Assembly (NCBI RefSeq): GCF_018881905.1
Contig: NZ_JACVPM010000002.1
Span: forward strand, 1-64,000
Direction: 5' to 3'
Origin: Polynucleobacter sp. MG-27-Goln-C1
GTDB taxonomy: Bacteria; Pseudomonadota; Gammaproteobacteria; Burkholderiales; Burkholderiaceae
Length of the DNA: 64,000 nt
Shown here one piece after another: positions 63,066 to 64,000 of the stretch. The translations under genes and the position numbers were made by a program. Under the pieces are notes generated by a model. It was not told the DNA's origin, ran no database searches, and was given only the letters and a program-made list of their open reading frames with translations. Positions within the stretch are counted from its first letter, which is position 1; every line of letters begins with the position of its first letter.

Positions 63066-64000
63066 TTACTCAGGTGAGAGCCAAAGTTTTCGATAGATTT
63101 CTTGAGGATCGTGATCCTGAGTTTGCTTGGCCACATTAAATGGCCTGCCTCCCCTAGGGTCTGTTCCACGTCCAGCGATATACAACCAATTACCTTGATT
63201 ACTGTAAACGTCATAGTCTATTAATTGGGATTCAAACCAGGCTGCGCCAGCGCGCCAGTCACCTTTCATATCGTATATCCAGTAACTCGCCACAATCTGA
63301 CGCATCCGATTAGAGAGATAACCGCTTTGCTGAAGCTCGCGCATACCAGCGTCCACTAAAGCAGTTCCAGTAGTTCCTGTGCGCCACTGCTCAAAGCTGG
63401 GTGCGTAAGATGGTTTTACGGGTACACCGGTTAAGCCACTAGCGCGATACAACTTCTGACCATACTTAAAGTGAATAAAGCGGAAATAGTCACGCCACAG
63501 TAGTTCAAACCAAAGCCAATAGGTACCATCATTCGCGCCGTAACAATGCTCGTACTCGTGGAGTTGCGCCGCTATATCGCGCGCGGAGATGCAGCCCAAG
63601 ACAAGCCATGCTGAAAACTTACTGGAGTAATCCATGCCAATGAGTTGGTTACGAGTCTCCTTGTAACTATCTGGTAAACGACGCCCAAAATATTGCTTCA
63701 GGTGAGCATGCGCATGACTGGCTCCCCCTATTAAATAAGGGTGTAAAAATGAATGGGCTCTAGAAGGCAATATGGAGCCCTGAGGCAAGGTTGCCGGTAG
63801 CGCAGGAATTTTCTTGGGCGCATTGATGGGCTGGGCGAACTTGAGCTGAGCCTTTTCAACCTCGCGACGAAATGCAGTAAATACATCAGGCATTTTTTCC
63901 AACTCAAATGGGAAGGTCTGTGGATCCAACATGCTGGATTGCCAGAACTCTTCAACATCAACACTCTGCTCCTGCAACATTCGCACTTGCTCAATTTCTT
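63066..64000 (-). CDS. DASH-type cryptochrome/photolyase, N-terminus outside the window
   Basis: The C-terminal ~311 residues; the frame is open to the window end. FAD-domain motifs: NQLIGMDYSSKFSAWLVLG, WFELLWRDYFRFI, LSNRMRQIVASYWIYDMKGD, NQGNWLYIAGRGTDPRGGR and FNVAKQTQDHDPQEIYRKLW, all characteristic of cry-DASH. Repairs single-strand pyrimidine dimers or senses blue light. Convergent with the DUF2237 gene. Confidence 0.9.
   Translation of the reverse strand, partial: EIEQVRMLQEQSVDVEEFWQSSMLDPQTFPFELEKMPDVFTAFRREVEKAQLKFAQPINAPKKIPALPATLPQGSILPSRAHSFLHPYLIGGASHAHAHLKQYFGRRLPDSYKETRNQLIGMDYSSKFSAWLVLGCISARDIAAQLHEYEHCYGANDGTYWLWFELLWRDYFRFIHFKYGQKLYRASGLTGVPVKPSYAPSFEQWRTGTTGTALVDAGMRELQQSGYLSNRMRQIVASYWIYDMKGDWRAGAAWFESQLIDYDVYSNQGNWLYIAGRGTDPRGGRPFNVAKQTQDHDPQEIYRKLWLSPE

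Noticed and set aside
1-64000. CRISPR arrays, insertion sequences or prophage gene blocks
   Set aside because: No regularly spaced repeats, transposase motifs or phage structural genes were found; the only mobile-element trace is the tRNA fragment at the left end.

Overview
The window reads as a chromosomal segment of a freshwater betaproteobacterium of the Burkholderiaceae, most like Polynucleobacter. This rests on moderate, slightly AT-leaning base composition, several 'orphan' Bug-type (tripartite tricarboxylate transporter) binding proteins, a complete cbb3 oxidase locus with an FNR/Anr site, a full system I (ccmABCDEFGHI) cytochrome c maturation operon, and a photolyase cluster. Assignment is by gene content and protein style only; no database search was possible. 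Gene density is high, and many neighbouring genes overlap by 4 bases (ATGA).

Layout. 1-0.8 kb: a partial unknown gene and a poorly coding stretch ending in a tRNA 3'-end fragment followed by a terminator, best read as the right end (attR) of a genomic island lying to the left. 0.86-3.5 kb: envelope genes (PBP7-type peptidase, a four-CxxC protein, a lipoprotein, a Pal-like OmpA lipoprotein). 3.7-7 kb: an IlvD/Edd-family sugar-acid-type dehydratase with a Bug binding protein and a VOC protein. 7-10 kb: an iron-regulated set, tonB - hemP - TonB-dependent receptor, behind a Fur-box-like palindrome. 10-17 kb: methyltransferase, CMD protein, Bug protein, trhO, monooxygenase, and a chain of hydroxyacid dehydrogenase - two half-size CHR transporters - Bug protein with ATGA overlaps. 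17-21.8 kb: crcB, a DODA-type dioxygenase, two very small genes, an M50 protease, cytochrome c', cytochrome b561 and an MFS exporter.

21.8-30 kb: a probable hydroxyacid or sugar-acid catabolic locus. It has two paralogous 3-hydroxyacyl-CoA-dehydrogenase-family enzymes at its edges, a D-2-hydroxyacid dehydrogenase, a DapA-family lyase/aldolase, a TAXI-TRAP transporter (binding protein plus fused permease) and a mandelate-racemase-family dehydratase. 30-35 kb: M23 peptidase, UspA, DUF2177, a SulP transporter. 34-43.8 kb: the microaerobic respiration locus ccoI-ccoS / ccoNOQPGH, with an FNR-family regulator and a DsbD_2 protein close by; the small genes ccoQ and ccoS are supplied here. 43.8-48 kb: MFS, 2OG-Fe dioxygenase, membrane-anchored TAXI protein, SDR. 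48-54.9 kb: ccm operon on the minus strand, supplying the c-type cytochromes used by cbb3. 55-57.9 kb: an amino-acid-type binding protein without a visible export signal, small unknowns, quinone oxidoreductase. 58-64 kb: a photoprotection cluster with an FeS (6-4)-type photolyase, a DASH cryptochrome (cut by the window end) and DUF3833, chalcone-isomerase-like, DCC, TIGR03643/DUF2805, SDR and DUF2237 companions.

The most notable observations are the photoprotection cluster, the CHR pair translationally coupled to a solute-binding protein, the island boundary, the FNR promoter with near-ideal spacing at ccoN, and several small genes (hemP, ccoQ, ccoS, and 45- and 55-residue proteins) that length cut-offs hide. 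No CRISPR array, insertion sequence, rRNA or intact tRNA was seen.
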